In this document: one piece after another, positions 53,876 to 62,295 of the stretch
How the letters are laid out: each line of letters starts with the position of its first letter
Numbering within the stretch: the first letter of the stretch is position 1
NCBI GenBank assembly: GCA_002746975.1
Contig: NVXE01000006.1
Span: 41,875 to 105,874, forward strand
From: Bacteroidota bacterium
GTDB taxonomy: Bacteria > Bacteroidota > Bacteroidia > Flavobacteriales_D > Sanyastnellaceae
Direction: 5' to 3'
DNA length: 64,000 bases
Made by a program: the position numbers and the translations under genes
Notes under the pieces: model-generated
What the model saw: the letters and a program-made list of their open reading frames with translations, nothing else
Told to the model about the DNA's origin: nothing
The model's database searches: none

Positions 53876-55446
53876 TCAAATCTTTCAATTTTATAATTCA
53901 CAGTTTCAACTTCTTGATTGTAAAACCTAGCCGTGTGACACTCTATACAATCTACGTCTTTATGCTTACCATCTAACGGAAAATCAGTTTCATTATGATT
54001 AAACAATTTGGCTTTCCAACCTTTGTCTGTCGTATGACAATTATTACAATCAACTTTTAGGCCAAACTGTCCATTATGTTGATCTTCATGACAACTTGAG
54101 CAGTTTGAGCTTTTTCCTTCAAACTCTTGAATTTCATCTATTTGAGAGAAGTGACATTCTCTGCAGCTTACCTCAAGATGACCACCCTCTAAATCCCATT
54201 CAGTAGTAGAGTGATCGAAATCAACCTCAGACCAAGTGTCCGAATTATGACAGGCTGCGCAATTTGATTCCGGAAAGTATTTTTCGCTAATTATACCTTC
54301 ATGAATATTATCATGACAGTCAACACAGTCTTCGCCTATATCTCTAAACTCCCATCTATCGCTATTTTCATCTACATGACATACGAAACATGGCGTCGCA
54401 ATATGCGCTCCCTCGAGCTTAAAACCCGACTCTTGATGCTCCGCTAGACCATATAATGTACTCGTGAATGGATGTTCAAGAGTGTGACAGTCATTACAGT
54501 CTAATTCTGGCTTTATACTTGTAAACTGCTCGTTATGATAGTCGTCGTGACAATTCTTACACAAATTGTGATCAAGGCTCAAAGTGTGTTTTCCAGATTT
54601 ATGACATTCCTTACAATCAAGCCCTACGTGTTCTCCAACAAGAGGAAAATCGGTCAAATCGTGATTGAAATTAGAACCTGAATTAAGATTACTCCAGCTT
54701 TTTTCATTGTGACATTCCGTACAATTTGTGCTAAAACTGCTGTTGTGTGGATTATCGTGACAGTCAGTGCAAAGCTTGAATTTTATATCCTTAAACTTTT
54801 GGAAGTCCTCTCCGTTTCTAGTGCTTTTTTTGTGACATTTAGCACAATCTATATCTTTGTGAGCACCTCTAAGGCGAAATTTTGCCTCTTTATGGTCGAA
54901 CAATTTTGCAGGATTCCATTTTTCAAAATTATGACACTCTTTACAGTCAGCTCCCAGAGTTTCTTGATGATAATCTTTGTGACAGCTCAAACAATCTTCT
55001 TCAAGACCTAGATATGTTTCACTCAATTTTCTTATCTCTTCACTTTTGATATTCTCTGGGTTATGGCAATCACGACAATCTATTCTCCAATGTTCTCCTT
55101 CTAGTTTATAATCGGCAAGATTATGGTCGAATTTATCTTCATTGATTCGAAATAAGTCAAAGCCTCTCCCATGATGTTCGCTATGACAGCTAAAGCAGTT
55201 CTTACCCTCTACATCTTCACTTACGTGATATCCTCTATCGGCATCTATTAAAGATTTAATCTCCTTGTGACAGGCTAAGCACTTATCGTTATTAACCTGG
55301 CTTCCTAAAATATGGCATTCTGTACAATTCTCTACTCCTTCAAGATGCTTATGTGCTTCTGACAAATCTCCCGGAGATAGTTGTCCCCATGAACAACTTG
55401 CTCCTAAAGCACTTATAATCAGAAATATGTATTTAAGTTTTTTCAA
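53854..55446 (-). CDS. 20-haem cytochrome c
   Basis: This 530-residue exported cytochrome has 20 CXXCH motifs by direct count, from CTECH near residue 41 to the terminal CIDCH. Recurrent segments (FPLVGEHVGLDCKECH, FRLRGAHKDIDCAKCH, FPLDGKHKDVDCIECH) show the same module family as the 16-haem protein. The start is TTG at 55446; the frame has no ATG nearby, and MKKLKYIFLIISALGASCSWG gives a good signal peptide. No lipobox is certain, although GASC could be one, which would anchor the protein to a membrane. It overlaps the 16-haem gene by 22 nt and follows the oxidoreductase by 11 nt. It should relay electrons between the inner and outer membrane. Confidence 0.92.
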   Translation of the reverse strand: MKKLKYIFLIISALGASCSWGQLSPGDLSEAHKHLEGVENCTECHILGSQVNNDKCLACHKEIKSLIDADRGYHVSEDVEGKNCFSCHSEHHGRGFDLFRINEDKFDHNLADYKLEGEHWRIDCRDCHNPENIKSEEIRKLSETYLGLEEDCLSCHKDYHQETLGADCKECHNFEKWNPAKLFDHKEAKFRLRGAHKDIDCAKCHKKSTRNGEDFQKFKDIKFKLCTDCHDNPHNSSFSTNCTECHNEKSWSNLNSGSNFNHDLTDFPLVGEHVGLDCKECHKSGKHTLSLDHNLCKNCHDDYHNEQFTSIKPELDCNDCHTLEHPFTSTLYGLAEHQESGFKLEGAHIATPCFVCHVDENSDRWEFRDIGEDCVDCHDNIHEGIISEKYFPESNCAACHNSDTWSEVDFDHSTTEWDLEGGHLEVSCRECHFSQIDEIQEFEGKSSNCSSCHEDQHNGQFGLKVDCNNCHTTDKGWKAKLFNHNETDFPLDGKHKDVDCIECHTARFYNQEVETVNYKIERFECIDCHQ

Positions 55447-55457
55447 TACCAGTGTTG

Positions 55458-56840
55458 TTAATATTCACGTACAATCTTCCCGAATTTCTTTTCAACGTTA
55501 ATCCCTGCATTTTTTAGAAATTTAATCGGTAATTCCCCCCCTGCAAAAATATAAACCAAATCATTTTTAATATTTTCGATTTCCTTTTCCGCGTCCACTC
55601 CTTCTTTACATAACGTGATAAAATCTTCTTTTATTTCAAGAAGATTTGAATTGTAAATCATCTTCAATTTTTTATTCTCAATTGCCTCGTTAATTAGACG
55701 TCTATTTTCTGATTTTATTCGAGCAAATTTGTCCTTCCTATATGAGAGAATCACTTCATTCTCCTCCATTAATAACATTGCTGACTCAACCGCAGAATCA
55801 CCTCCTCCCACAACTAGGATTTTATTGCCTTTAATATTCTCAGGCTCTAGCAATCTATACGCAACTTTTTTCGACATCTCTCCTGGCACACCAAGCTTCC
55901 TTGGAGAACCTCTTCTCCCTATTGCGATGACCACATTAGAAGCGATATACTCTTTCTCCTCAGCTCCATCTTTGCCTTCGACACATACTTTAAATTCTCC
56001 CTTTTCAAGAGGCACTATTCTATCCACCTTAGAATGTTCAGTTACTGAAATATTATTATCAGATAGTACTTTAGTCCAAATTTTTAGCAATTCCTCTTTA
56101 CTCGTATCAAATAACTTGACCTTTCCTAACAAAGGTAAATCCATAGGATGAGTCATTACAACTTTAGCTCTAGGGAAAGTAAACACTGTACCCCCTAATG
56201 AATCCTGTTCTAAAATCTCAAAGTTCAAACCGTTATCTTTTGCGGTCAAAGCCGCTGCTATTCCGGCTGGCCCAGCTCCTACTATGATAATATCGTGAAT
56301 GCCTTCCTTATTAATTCTTCCACTCTTTACTATATTTTCAACAGCTTGTTTACCTTGTTCAGTACTATTCTTAATAAGCCCCATTCCTCCAAGCTCTCCT
56401 GCGATATAGATTCCCGAGATATTAGTTTCATAGTTTGGCTTAATTTGAGGTAATTCAACACCACGAGTTTCTGTACCTATCCTGAGACTTATTGCTTCAA
56501 CCGGACAAGCGTGAAAACATGCACCGTGACCTATACAGCTCGAAGCGTTAATCACTGTAGCAACTCCATCAACAATACCTAAAATATCTTTTTCAGGACA
56601 AGATGATACGCAAGCTCCACTACCTATACATTTAGTTAGATCTATGTGTGGGTGAAGCGAAACTGGCTCGAACATACCTTCTTCTTTAGCAACAATTACT
56701 TTTTTTGCTATAGCTTTTGAGCTTCGTTTCTCCTTTTTAGCATAATACATTACAATCATGCCACCTATAAGAGCGGTAAATCCATAGATAAGGACTTCAT
56801 CGAGTAAAACTGATAATTGAATTAATCCTAAAATATCCAT
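55458..56840 (-). CDS. Membrane-anchored Fe-S / FAD NAD(P)H oxidoreductase
   Basis: This 460-residue protein has an N-terminal membrane helix (about 12-33), two ferredoxin-like modules (about 65-120) and a thioredoxin-reductase-like FAD/NAD(P) domain (from 168: IIIVGAGPAGIAAALTAKDN, later VVGGGDSAVESAMLL). In the Fe-S modules the second Cys is replaced: CIGSGACxxxCP (Cys71, Ser74, Cys77, Cys81) and CIGHGACxxxCP (Cys102, His105, Cys108, Cys112). The redox-active CxxC of thioredoxin reductase is absent, so it is not a disulfide reductase. It overlaps the membrane cytochrome b-like gene by 13 nt and precedes the 20-haem cytochrome; it is the likely entry point for electrons from NAD(P)H or ferredoxin. 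Confidence 0.85.
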   Translation of the reverse strand: MDILGLIQLSVLLDEVLIYGFTALIGGMIVMYYAKKEKRSSKAIAKKVIVAKEEGMFEPVSLHPHIDLTKCIGSGACVSSCPEKDILGIVDGVATVINASSCIGHGACFHACPVEAISLRIGTETRGVELPQIKPNYETNISGIYIAGELGGMGLIKNSTEQGKQAVENIVKSGRINKEGIHDIIIVGAGPAGIAAALTAKDNGLNFEILEQDSLGGTVFTFPRAKVVMTHPMDLPLLGKVKLFDTSKEELLKIWTKVLSDNNISVTEHSKVDRIVPLEKGEFKVCVEGKDGAEEKEYIASNVVIAIGRRGSPRKLGVPGEMSKKVAYRLLEPENIKGNKILVVGGGDSAVESAMLLMEENEVILSYRKDKFARIKSENRRLINEAIENKKLKMIYNSNLLEIKEDFITLCKEGVDAEKEIENIKNDLVYIFAGGELPIKFLKNAGINVEKKFGKIVREY

Positions 56841-57640
56841 GTATATCCCATTGTTACTGTAACTCCAATATGAATAAGCACAACAAAAAGCATAATCAAA
56901 GCGAAAGGTTTATGAATAACATGCCAATACTTAAATAATGTCTTCATAGTGCTCAAATTCGCAATCTTGGATTCTAAGTGTTTTTCCTTATTAAGAATTT
57001 CTAAAACTTGCATTTTTTCTTTCCTAGAAGCTTTACTTAACTTCAGATAACCCTTAGCTATATTATATCGTTTTTTACTCTTCAAGCCACTATCTAAAAG
57101 AACTTTTAGTTGATCTTCCGTCAGCACATCCCCTTCTTTCAGCCCCTCGAGCATTACTTTTTGTTTATTATGGATTTGCTCTAAGCCTAACGCTTGACCT
57201 TGAATGTTTCGTGGGATTTGAACATAAATGAACCTTCCCACCACTCCACTAGCTACAATTGCAATCATAGACCAAAACGCAATACTTACTATTCCGCCAA
57301 ACTTAAATGAGGTGTGAAAGAGGATTAAAATCGGACCTAGTGTACAAAGGAAAATATGAAATTCTAGCAAATACTTTATCCTCAAATACTTCTCCATAAA
57401 TCCATGATTCTTTCTCGCAATATAAATTGCGACTCCGAAAGCTATCATAAACGTACCTATAACACCCAGCCCCTGACCGAACAATCCTGACGGCTTAAAC
57501 CAATTATAATCAGGATGATAGAACCTTTCTTCTAAAGGTAAACTATAAAACGAATTTCCTGCTATCCAGAGATAAGCTGTGACTATGACTACAACTGCAG
57601 ACATAGAAAAAATATAAAGGGAATGAACTGATTTCGTCAT
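56828..57640 (-). CDS. Cytochrome b-like multi-helix membrane protein
   Basis: This is a 270-residue inner-membrane protein with about five or six helices (near 8-28, 53-74, 88-108, 116-136 and 240-265). Paired His residues in the membrane, HIFLCTLGPILILFH (two His 14 apart) and WHVIHKPFALIMLFVVLIH, have the spacing of b-type haem ligands in cytochrome b561- or ferric-reductase-type proteins. A cytoplasmic helical region (about 140-235) separates the helix groups. It is the first gene of the multihaem run and overlaps the flavoprotein gene by 13 nt. The pair probably forms a transmembrane quinol or NAD(P)H oxidoreductase feeding the periplasmic cytochromes. No exact family name is claimed. 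Confidence 0.65.
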   Translation of the reverse strand: MTKSVHSLYIFSMSAVVVIVTAYLWIAGNSFYSLPLEERFYHPDYNWFKPSGLFGQGLGVIGTFMIAFGVAIYIARKNHGFMEKYLRIKYLLEFHIFLCTLGPILILFHTSFKFGGIVSIAFWSMIAIVASGVVGRFIYVQIPRNIQGQALGLEQIHNKQKVMLEGLKEGDVLTEDQLKVLLDSGLKSKKRYNIAKGYLKLSKASRKEKMQVLEILNKEKHLESKIANLSTMKTLFKYWHVIHKPFALIMLFVVLIHIGVTVTMGYTWIF

Positions 57641-57646
57641 TTAAAT

Positions 57647-57720
57647 TTATAACTTATGTACGAGCCATTAATTTAATAATATAACGTCGTTTATTCTTTA
57701 ATCATATGTATAAGTTATAA
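57647..57720. promoter_or_regulatory. Long-spaced 11-bp inverted repeat upstream of the cytochrome operon
   Basis: TTATAACTTAT (57647-57657) and its exact complement ATAAGTTATAA (57710-57720) bracket the 74-nt gap between the patatin gene and the cytochrome b-like gene. The right arm runs into the patatin stop. No good TAnnTTTG promoter is visible here. The dyad could be an operator pair for a looping regulator, or a base-paired leader; chance in AT-rich DNA is possible. Confidence 0.4.
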
Positions 57721-58776
57721 ACGCCTCTCGAAGTAACAACTAACTCCCAACTTTCCACTATCGATTAACATTAGCTTTTCTGACTCTGATAGCATCCTAA
57801 TCTTAGGGCCTATACCTACAGAGGATACGGAAACGGTTCTGTCCCAGTCTGAAGATACTAATTGTGTTCTGTTTAAATTTTCTATGGTAAATACGTAAAA
57901 CGCTTTTACAAAATCCTCGAAACTTCTAATATCTAAAGGAACTAAGTCAATAGATTGAGAATTGTTCTGAGAACATACCTGACTATCTACTTGATCGCTC
58001 GAATCCATTCGAATTCCCAATGTAGATGGGTTGGGCGTTCTAATAGAATTCCCCGAATCGTCAATTGTCGAATCGTCGAACAAAAATATGGGAAAATTTC
58101 CGATAATTCCTCCGTCTACGACAATATCAAGAGGAATCGAGGATGAGTTTTCAGAGTACACTTTCCCGAATTCATCTATGAACATCGCTTCAAAATAGAA
58201 CGGGATTGACATAGAAATTAATACCGCATCAATTATCCTCATATCAGGATAAGTCTCGTTTGAGAAAACTAAAAGTTTCTGCTTATTCAAACAAGTCCCT
58301 GTTGTATATAAATCTAGGAATCCCGCGTCATGAAGCTCTGAGAAAGTGATGTTTTTGTCACCGGTTTTGGAAGAAACGATTTGGTCTAACCAAGCCTCAA
58401 AAGTATCGCGTTGATACCATCCATACCTCTTATTCACTCTATGAATACCCCCGATGAACATATACTCTCCGTCATTGAATTCATTTAGCTCGGTATTGGA
58501 AATTATTTCCTCCAGTTCAGCTGCTGTATAGCCCAAAGAAAGCATTAATGCTGTGATCGCTCCTGCAGAAGTCCCTCCCACTTTTTCGATTCCACTCATC
58601 ACCCCCCTTTCCTCAAGTTCATAAACTACTCCAGCATATGCTATCCCTTTAACCCCAGCTCCTTCGAACACTAGATTTCGAATATCGAGTTGTTGTGCGA
58701 AGCATTTTGCATCTTTATTAAATGCAAAACTGGTGAGCACAATGAGGGCGTAAATGACGTACTTAAAGTTCTTCAA
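57715..58776 (-). CDS. Patatin-like phospholipase, exported
   Basis: This protein of about 353 residues has a signal peptide (MKNFKYVIYALIVLTSFAF) and a patatin domain: the oxyanion motif EGAGVKGIAYAG, nucleophile GTSAGA and catalytic Asp in VVDGGIIGNFPI. The Ser-Asp dyad is complete, so lipid acyl hydrolase activity is likely. I placed the start at TTG 58776 because it yields a clean signal peptide; GTG at 58800 is the alternative. It overlaps the dehydrogenase gene upstream. Export suggests action on periplasmic or foreign lipids. Role unknown. Confidence 0.83.
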   Translation of the reverse strand: MKNFKYVIYALIVLTSFAFNKDAKCFAQQLDIRNLVFEGAGVKGIAYAGVVYELEERGVMSGIEKVGGTSAGAITALMLSLGYTAAELEEIISNTELNEFNDGEYMFIGGIHRVNKRYGWYQRDTFEAWLDQIVSSKTGDKNITFSELHDAGFLDLYTTGTCLNKQKLLVFSNETYPDMRIIDAVLISMSIPFYFEAMFIDEFGKVYSENSSSIPLDIVVDGGIIGNFPIFLFDDSTIDDSGNSIRTPNPSTLGIRMDSSDQVDSQVCSQNNSQSIDLVPLDIRSFEDFVKAFYVFTIENLNRTQLVSSDWDRTVSVSSVGIGPKIRMLSESEKLMLIDSGKLGVSCYFERRL

Positions 58777-59899
58777 CTTGCAATTCGTAGTTGACACCAC
58801 GCTCTTTAAGACCGTTTAAAATATACTCTACGCATTTGTGATGCTTACCTAGATATTCCGGTACGATGATTCCTTTTTCGGAATAAACACCCTCTGAGAG
58901 CATTCGAAGAACAGTAGTGGCGGTATAACCCGTGGTTCGAGCCATGCTATGGACCTTTGAGGTAGGGCAGTACTCATCGAAAAGACTGTACGTGTATTTT
59001 AAACTCACGCCGTCCTTAACCCCTTCTACTTCTATACGCATAATCGTGAAATCCACTTCGCCGGGCTTGAGTTCCCATTGCGGAAATAAAAGCTTCGCCG
59101 TTAAGTCTATGGGACGGACGTTTACGCCATTAACCTCTGTGGGTTCTGAACTAAAAAAGCCAGCTTCACGCATAATTTCCATAAGCTTGATATGGCCTGG
59201 ATAGCGTAAGGTTTTCTCCTTGATGTTGGGAACGTGAGGCATGGTCTTAGCGAGAGATCTAATCCCATCGCTATTAAAAGATTCTAGCGTTCCTACCTTT
59301 TCAAATTGAAGAAGTTCTGGCTCAGATAGAGCTGGTTTTGTTATAAGAACTCCGTCCTGAATATATCTAGCAGGTCTAGTGTACTCCTCTATAACATCTA
59401 TAGGTGAGAAAACCGCTTTATACTCGTATGGTAGTTCTCTAACTTTAGGTAGACCTCCGACGTAAATGAGAATGGATGAGGTTATGTCTAAAATAGAATC
59501 AACATATCCCGGGAGAATGTTACTCATGCCAGGCGCCACGCCTATATCCACTATCGCTGTCACATCATGCTTCAAGGCCAAATCGTTTAGCTCCAAAGCA
59601 TCTTCTGGGAAAAACGAGATGTCCACCACATCCTTTCCTGCTTGAATAATGCTCTTTAAAGTGGTATAGCCCATAAATCCCGGAACCGCACACAAAACAA
59701 GATCAGCATCATCTATCACCTTGAGCAGAAGTGACTCATTACTCAGATCTGCTTCAACTGTTTCAATTCTACTGCCCAGAAATTTCCCCAGGTTCACAGG
59801 GCTGAAATCTGCCACTTTAACTTCCAATTCTTCATCTAAGGCCAAATCAAATGCCATCGGCGCTCCTACTAGCCCCGCTCCCAGTACAGTTACTTTCAT
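58763..59899 (-). CDS. Saccharopine dehydrogenase-like NAD(P) oxidoreductase
   Basis: This is a 378-residue cytoplasmic protein with an N-terminal Rossmann motif (VTVLGAGLVGAPMAFDLA) and the saccharopine-dehydrogenase family blocks ADLVLCAVPGFMGYTTLKS, DIGVAPGMSNILPGYVD and a C-terminal domain with SMARTTGYTATTV. Family members act on saccharopine, carboxynorspermidine or related secondary amines. The sequence alone does not decide, and no lysine pathway genes are adjacent. It overlaps penicillin acylase by 4 nt (ATGA). Confidence 0.88.
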   Translation of the reverse strand: MKVTVLGAGLVGAPMAFDLALDEELEVKVADFSPVNLGKFLGSRIETVEADLSNESLLLKVIDDADLVLCAVPGFMGYTTLKSIIQAGKDVVDISFFPEDALELNDLALKHDVTAIVDIGVAPGMSNILPGYVDSILDITSSILIYVGGLPKVRELPYEYKAVFSPIDVIEEYTRPARYIQDGVLITKPALSEPELLQFEKVGTLESFNSDGIRSLAKTMPHVPNIKEKTLRYPGHIKLMEIMREAGFFSSEPTEVNGVNVRPIDLTAKLLFPQWELKPGEVDFTIMRIEVEGVKDGVSLKYTYSLFDEYCPTSKVHSMARTTGYTATTVLRMLSEGVYSEKGIIVPEYLGKHHKCVEYILNGLKERGVNYELQVEEL

Positions 59900-62286
59900 T
59901 TTTCAGGTTTTATTGTAGAAATTCCAATCGCGTGATTCATAATATCTGATTCATTCATTCTTTGTTTTCGAAAACTACCTCCGTGATACATCTCAGCTTG
60001 GTTAGCGTAATATTCACTAAAAACATTTCCAGATTGCCCCGTAGGAATTACACTTTCTGAATTCTCAACATCGGAAAAATCTATCGCTATTCTCATTGAT
60101 GGTCCAGAAAAGACTTCAAAATTAACTTCGTCGTTGAGTCTGAATTCTAGTTTATTCAATGCATCTTTCGCAGATGGCACTTTGAATGGACCTACGTTAA
60201 AGAAATTGCCGATAATTTTCACGTCGCCCATAGCGTGCTTATGGGTTACACGATGTAGATCACTGTAAATCCACAAGTTCTGATTATCTCCCAGAGAGTC
60301 TCTTAACTCATCGATAGCGGCTTTGAAAGCACGACTTACTATTTCTGAAGCATCATCCGACTTCTCAGTATTTATGTCGTCCCACCAAGGCGAATTCGCG
60401 TTTTCGAGCAACATCGGAAATGTATTCTCGCAAACGAAAGTCGGTGTAAACGATTTAAACTTCTCCTCCCCCATATCGTCACTTAGTGCAAGTTTTAGAG
60501 TTGCGTACATCCAACGATAATAAATGGTGGGAGCTATTTCGCCTATTTCGTGAGTACCTCTCCAGTCTTTAATAAGATCGAATGACGATTTATAAAGGTC
60601 TTCGAAATTATTAGGGTCGAGGTCTTCACTTTCGTTCTTTAAAATGTACTCAACTAACATACGTGAGTTTTTATCATAAACTGGGGAATAATTTCTCAGC
60701 TGAAGCTTGTGTACATCTTGAATCGTCCAATCACTTTTATCCTTACTTAAAGCGTCCTTTATAGAAGAGGCCCTCGTGTTTCCACTGTAATAATATCCTG
60801 GGTAGTGAACACCATCGACTTCTTCAGGAGAGTTATTTGCGGAAAAAACAAACCCCCTCTCTGGATTGACTATCTGAGGGTTTTTACTGAAATCATACCA
60901 TCCTTGAACGTCGTTAGAAGATTTCGTCCCATCAATAAATATTTTAGAATCGACTGAATCTCCACGGATAGGTAGTTTCGCAGAAGCCCACCAAGCGATA
61001 TTACCACTACTGTCACCATACATTATATTCAAACCGGGAGCATGAATCATAGAGGCTGAACGACGAGCACCTTCAATATCATGAGCCCTTGAAAATCCAT
61101 AGAAAGCTTCGTTTAGTAAATTATCTGGATACTTAGTATATGCCCACCACATTGAAATATTGTCCTTGATAATAGGCCCGTGGTGCGTCTTTTTAATAGT
61201 TAGAATGAGGTCGTCAGAGTCCTTAACCTTAATGATTTGGTCTGAAATATCTAGATCTAGCCACTTGCCATCATGGAAATATTTATCACCTTCAATCTTC
61301 TCCTTATACATATCTATGTCATCATTAACGAACATCGTTATACCCCAGGAATGACCTAAAGTATGTCCTATGGGCGGGAACGGCATACCTGCCAAGTGAT
61401 TCCCATAATATTCTAACTCTGGTGTAATTATATGAGCTTCATACCAAACAGAAGGAGATGCGAAAGCCATGTGTGCATCATTGGCAAAAACGACCCTTCC
61501 GGATTTCGTCTTTTCTCCACTTATCACCCAAGAGTTAGAACCTATAAATTGAGGCACTGGAAGTCTTGCGTCAAGCTTCATAACCATATCTGAAATTGAC
61601 ACCGCATCCTCAGAGGTAGGTAACCCAACCCCTCCATTGACAGGTATGGTCGTGTTATTTGAAAGAGTAACTGATATATCCGCCATATAAGTCGAATCGA
61701 AATTATTCTTCATCCAATCTATAATAGGTTCATTTTTGAAAGCCATTGCGAAGCTATACCCCATAAATCCAGCCGTTTTATAAAGATCTTCTAAAATAAA
61801 TTTCTGAGGCGATACTCCTAACAAAGTGTACTCGATAGGAAAATCCCCTTCCTCAATAAATGAATTCACTCCTGATAAATAAGCCTCGGCTGCATCCCTC
61901 ACTTCCCCATAGCCACGTTTACCAAACTCCAGAGCACTTTTCTCAGCTGACTCCTTCATACCTAAAGTCCTAAGGTACTTGTCATTCTCTATCATATCCT
62001 TCCCGAAAATTTCGGATAACTCCCCCCCTCCAGCTCTTCGAATTAAATCCATTTGCCATAACCTCTCCGAAGCATGAACATAACCTAAAGCGAACATAGC
62101 GTCAGTTTCATTATCTGCATATATATGAGGAATCGCCATATCATCAAATACTACCCTTACTTCAGAAGACACATCACTTGACGTAATATTAAATTCATAA
62201 TTCGTTCCTGAATTTATCACGAACAAATAACCTCCGATAAAAACCAACACAATTACTACAAGTACAATACCCAATAATTTTCTCAT
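59896..62286 (-). CDS. Penicillin acylase-family Ntn hydrolase
   Basis: This 796-residue protein has an N-terminal hydrophobic anchor or signal (4-24) and the alpha-spacer-beta plan of penicillin/AHL acylases. The beta chain should begin at Ser250 in IGSNSWVISG, the autocatalytic nucleophile; GHTLGHSWGITMFVNDD and a later Asn/Arg network follow. Homologues hydrolyse amides, including N-acyl homoserine lactones (quorum quenching) and antibiotics. Substrate is not evident. It lies 9 nt downstream of the helicase gene and overlaps the dehydrogenase gene, so all four are in one run. Confidence 0.92.
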   Translation of the reverse strand: MRKLLGIVLVVIVLVFIGGYLFVINSGTNYEFNITSSDVSSEVRVVFDDMAIPHIYADNETDAMFALGYVHASERLWQMDLIRRAGGGELSEIFGKDMIENDKYLRTLGMKESAEKSALEFGKRGYGEVRDAAEAYLSGVNSFIEEGDFPIEYTLLGVSPQKFILEDLYKTAGFMGYSFAMAFKNEPIIDWMKNNFDSTYMADISVTLSNNTTIPVNGGVGLPTSEDAVSISDMVMKLDARLPVPQFIGSNSWVISGEKTKSGRVVFANDAHMAFASPSVWYEAHIITPELEYYGNHLAGMPFPPIGHTLGHSWGITMFVNDDIDMYKEKIEGDKYFHDGKWLDLDISDQIIKVKDSDDLILTIKKTHHGPIIKDNISMWWAYTKYPDNLLNEAFYGFSRAHDIEGARRSASMIHAPGLNIMYGDSSGNIAWWASAKLPIRGDSVDSKIFIDGTKSSNDVQGWYDFSKNPQIVNPERGFVFSANNSPEEVDGVHYPGYYYSGNTRASSIKDALSKDKSDWTIQDVHKLQLRNYSPVYDKNSRMLVEYILKNESEDLDPNNFEDLYKSSFDLIKDWRGTHEIGEIAPTIYYRWMYATLKLALSDDMGEEKFKSFTPTFVCENTFPMLLENANSPWWDDINTEKSDDASEIVSRAFKAAIDELRDSLGDNQNLWIYSDLHRVTHKHAMGDVKIIGNFFNVGPFKVPSAKDALNKLEFRLNDEVNFEVFSGPSMRIAIDFSDVENSESVIPTGQSGNVFSEYYANQAEMYHGGSFRKQRMNESDIMNHAIGISTIKPEK

Positions 62287-62295
62287 GTTCGAAAT

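Noticed and set aside
54709-55011. 100-codon plus-strand frame opposite the 20-haem cytochrome
   Set aside because: It arises from the complement of repeated CXXCH codons and has no support of its own.
47227-57640. A known nitrite (Nrf) or hydroxylamine oxidoreductase system
   Set aside because: No CXXCK motif, no NrfA- or HAO-like catalytic body, and haem counts of 16 and 20 do not fit.
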